In this document: piece by piece, positions 6,189-7,596 of the stretch
Numbering within the stretch: position 1 is the first letter of the stretch
How the letters are laid out: each line of letters starts with the position of its first letter
DNA from: SVTX01 sp964629615
Lineage (GTDB): Bacteria > Bacillota > Clostridia > Oscillospirales > CAG-272
Reading direction: 5' to 3'
Assembly: GCA_964629615.1 (NCBI GenBank)
Contig: CAZVUD010000052.1
Span: 1-7,596 of the forward strand
DNA: 7,596 nucleotides
Notes under the pieces: generated by a model
Databases searched by the model: none
The model's input: only the letters and a program-made list of their open reading frames with translations
Told to the model about the DNA's origin: nothing
Translations under genes and position numbers: made by a program

Positions 6189-6764
6189 ATGATGAGATAT
6201 GTTTTCGGCGATATAGATGCCGCACGCGAGCAGTATCTTGAAAGCATACTTGCCCTGCCCGTGTCAGACTCGCTTGCAAGCTACGCACATGATATATATA
6301 AAAGGAAGAATATTCAGTCATCAAAGGAGAGCCTTTGTGCCCTGTTTGAGCTGATAAAGCTTCTATCTGCCGAGGGTGTCGATATTTCAAGCCTTGAAAT
6401 AGACAGAAAGGAAAGCGGAAAGCCGTATTTTAAAAATTCAGACATTCATTTCAGCATATCCCATACGCATTCCTACTTTGCAGTTGCTATATCAAACAGG
6501 CGCATAGGCATTGACATAGAGGACAAGCACCTCACAGACAAGAGAATGACTGCTGTAAAGGAAAGATTTTTTCTTGCGTCTGAAATCGCTTATGCGAACA
6601 GCAGAGATAGATTTCTTGAGGTGTGGACATACAAGGAGGCATGCGCCAAAATGTATGATGTACCGCTGACAGAAGCCATGAAAGCATATAACATTCTGAC
6701 TGATACCACAAGCAGAGAAATATTAAAATATAAGGATGCCACCGTCCTTGTGGCATTTGAATAA
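6189..6764 (+). CDS. 4'-phosphopantetheinyl transferase, Sfp type, short form
   Basis: This enzyme moves the 4'-phosphopantetheine arm from coenzyme A to a serine of acyl, peptidyl or aryl carrier proteins. The 191-residue sequence shows the family motifs in order: GKPYF at 77-81, FSISHTHSYFAVAIS at 88-102, IGIDIED at 106-112 (D109 and E111 for magnesium), a RFF.ASE segment at 126-132, and VWTYKEACAK at 145-154 (K149, E150, K154). It is shorter than typical Sfp (about 220-240 residues), mainly before the first motif. The start lies two bases after hprK stops, with tandem ATG codons at 6189 and 6192. No good ribosome binding site precedes them (only GGGA about 17 bases back), so translation is probably coupled to hprK. 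No polyketide or peptide synthase lies in the window, so it may serve fatty-acid carrier protein or a distant cluster. A terminator follows directly. Confidence 0.9.
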   Translation: MMRYVFGDIDAAREQYLESILALPVSDSLASYAHDIYKRKNIQSSKESLCALFELIKLLSAEGVDISSLEIDRKESGKPYFKNSDIHFSISHTHSYFAVAISNRRIGIDIEDKHLTDKRMTAVKERFFLASEIAYANSRDRFLEVWTYKEACAKMYDVPLTEAMKAYNILTDTTSREILKYKDATVLVAFE

Positions 6765-6769
6765 AATAT

Positions 6770-6807
6770 GAGGCTGTTGCAATTTTTTGCAACAGCCTCG
6801 GTTTTTT
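6770..6807. terminator. intrinsic terminator of the hprK block, probably bidirectional
   Basis: A perfect 13-bp stem (6770-6782 with 6787-6799) and a TTTT loop are followed by GG and TTTTTT (6802-6807) on the plus strand. It starts six bases after the phosphopantetheinyl transferase stop. For the converging minus-strand gene the hairpin also comes directly after the stop (6810-6812), but the tract beyond it is only ATATTTTATT, so termination there would be weaker. Confidence 0.93.
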
Positions 6808-6809
6808 AA

Positions 6810-7596
6810 TCATGTGTTCCAATTAGCGGTTATCGTTGTGTCTTTTGCAGGCATGGTAGTTAAGGTCTTGTCCCAAGAACCTGTCTTGGAACTGTTATTT
6901 TTATATTCAATCGCAGGATTTGGGTCATATGGATCTGCTCCAAATTCATACTCGACCTCAATTTTAAACGAATCAATATGGATACCTTTATATTTTTCCT
7001 TATCAGATCGTCCGTCAGTTCCTCCAAATCGCCATGTGGTATCAGATATACCGCCGGTAAGATTTTTAGCTGTATATTCTACGGTTTTTTTACCACCCTG
7101 TGTAATTGTCAATGTATAACTGTGGTCGCTTCCCTTCCAGTCAAATATCAATTCGTATTTTCCTGTTTCCATTTTCTTATATTGATCTTTAGATATAAAA
7201 CCAGCTTGAAATACCATTACATAACCTGCACTATCTGCATCTATACCAATTCTATTGGCTGGTACTACATTAACATTGTTACCAAACAGGAGCTTACCAC
7301 CATCAAAAGATTCAATTATACCTGTCGTTATAATGGTAAAGTCCTGATCCCAATTGGGTACAAAGCCGCTATCAATATACTCACCTTGAGCAAAATCAAT
7401 GCCATCTTCACCCAGATCCCATTCATAAGTCAGCTTAAAGCTCGGAAGAAAATCCGACTCTTCGGGAAAAACAACAGTATTCGTTTCATTATTCCAAATA
7501 ACAAAGCAGCATGCCTCGGCGTCATAGTAAAATGTATTATTTGTATTTGTAACCTTGCTTATATCAATTCCGTTATCTGTAAGCACCTTATCAGCT
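6810..7596 (-). CDS. C-terminal part of a large secreted/surface protein with lectin-like and InlB-type repeat segments (5' end outside window)
   Basis: The reading frame is open through base 7596, so this is the tail (about 261 residues visible) of a longer gene; the GTG at 7586 continues an upstream frame (A-D-K before it). The first part, ending near VVFPEE, contains DNGIDISKV and TFYYDAEACCFVIWN. It resembles short Y/W-rich modules found repeatedly in clostridial surface proteins. The middle looks like a concanavalin-type jelly roll: KLLFGNN, ANRIGIDADS, YELIFDWKGSDHSYTLTI, TTWRFGGTDG and GIHIDSFKIEVEYE. The end, GSWDKTLTTMPAKDTTITANW, matches the second half of an InlB/Listeria-Bacteroides repeat. 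No LPxTG motif or membrane helix follows; the protein ends at WNT-stop. ATT is the commonest isoleucine codon (about 11 of 20), unlike the ATA-rich neighbours. A carbohydrate-binding or adhesion role is inferred only. Confidence 0.75.
   Translation of the reverse strand, partial: ADKVLTDNGIDISKVTNTNNTFYYDAEACCFVIWNNETNTVVFPEESDFLPSFKLTYEWDLGEDGIDFAQGEYIDSGFVPNWDQDFTIITTGIIESFDGGKLLFGNNVNVVPANRIGIDADSAGYVMVFQAGFISKDQYKKMETGKYELIFDWKGSDHSYTLTITQGGKKTVEYTAKNLTGGISDTTWRFGGTDGRSDKEKYKGIHIDSFKIEVEYEFGADPYDPNPAIEYKNNSSKTGSWDKTLTTMPAKDTTITANWNT

Noticed and set aside
7584..7586. GTG as the true start of the right-edge gene
   Set aside because: The frame stays open to the window edge, no convincing start context precedes it, and the sequence begins in the middle of a module.
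1..7596. CRISPR arrays, insertion sequences, tRNA/rRNA genes, phage or defence systems
   Set aside because: No regularly spaced repeats, transposase-like frames, terminal inverted repeats or cloverleaf-like segments were seen on either strand.

Overview
The window looks like a chromosomal core region of a low-to-mid GC Clostridia-type Firmicute, possibly of the Ruminococcaceae/Oscillospiraceae kind. This rests on a housekeeping sigma factor with a short region 1.1, an HPr kinase/phosphorylase, purine-rich AGGAGG-type ribosome binding sites, AT-rich spacers and a marked preference for the isoleucine codon ATA. The genus is an inference; no rRNA or other taxonomic marker is present.

Layout. 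A minus-strand block runs leftward from about 5100 to the left edge: a membrane-anchored SurA/PrsA-like foldase (3920-5074), a membrane-anchored protein of unknown function with a barrel-like extracellular part (2896-3867), DNA primase dnaG (945-2723) and the first 273 residues of the primary sigma factor rpoD/sigA (1-819, cut by the left edge). dnaG-rpoD is the classic macromolecular-synthesis pair. Here two envelope proteins precede it, and a weak terminator-like hairpin plus candidate promoters suggest that dnaG and rpoD can be transcribed separately from them.

From a 182-bp divergent spacer (5075-5256) a plus-strand pair runs rightward: hprK (5257-6186) and, two bases after its stop, a short Sfp-type 4'-phosphopantetheinyl transferase (6189-6764). 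The spacer carries a strong hprK promoter, a candidate promoter for the foldase block and three inverted repeats, two of which overlap promoter elements. A 13-bp perfect hairpin with a T-tract ends the hprK block.

At the right edge a minus-strand gene (6810 to beyond 7596) converges on that hairpin. It is the C-terminal part of a large secreted or surface protein with a short Y/W-rich domain, a jelly-roll lectin-like domain and an InlB-type repeat remnant. Its codon use is AT-richer than its neighbours', which suggests accessory surface-protein DNA beside core genes.

I see no CRISPR array, insertion sequence, tRNA, rRNA, phage gene or recognisable defence system. The most unusual points are the operator-like structures in the divergent spacer, the apparently degenerate foldase, the unidentified barrel-like protein upstream of dnaG, and the tight hprK/phosphopantetheinyl transferase pair.
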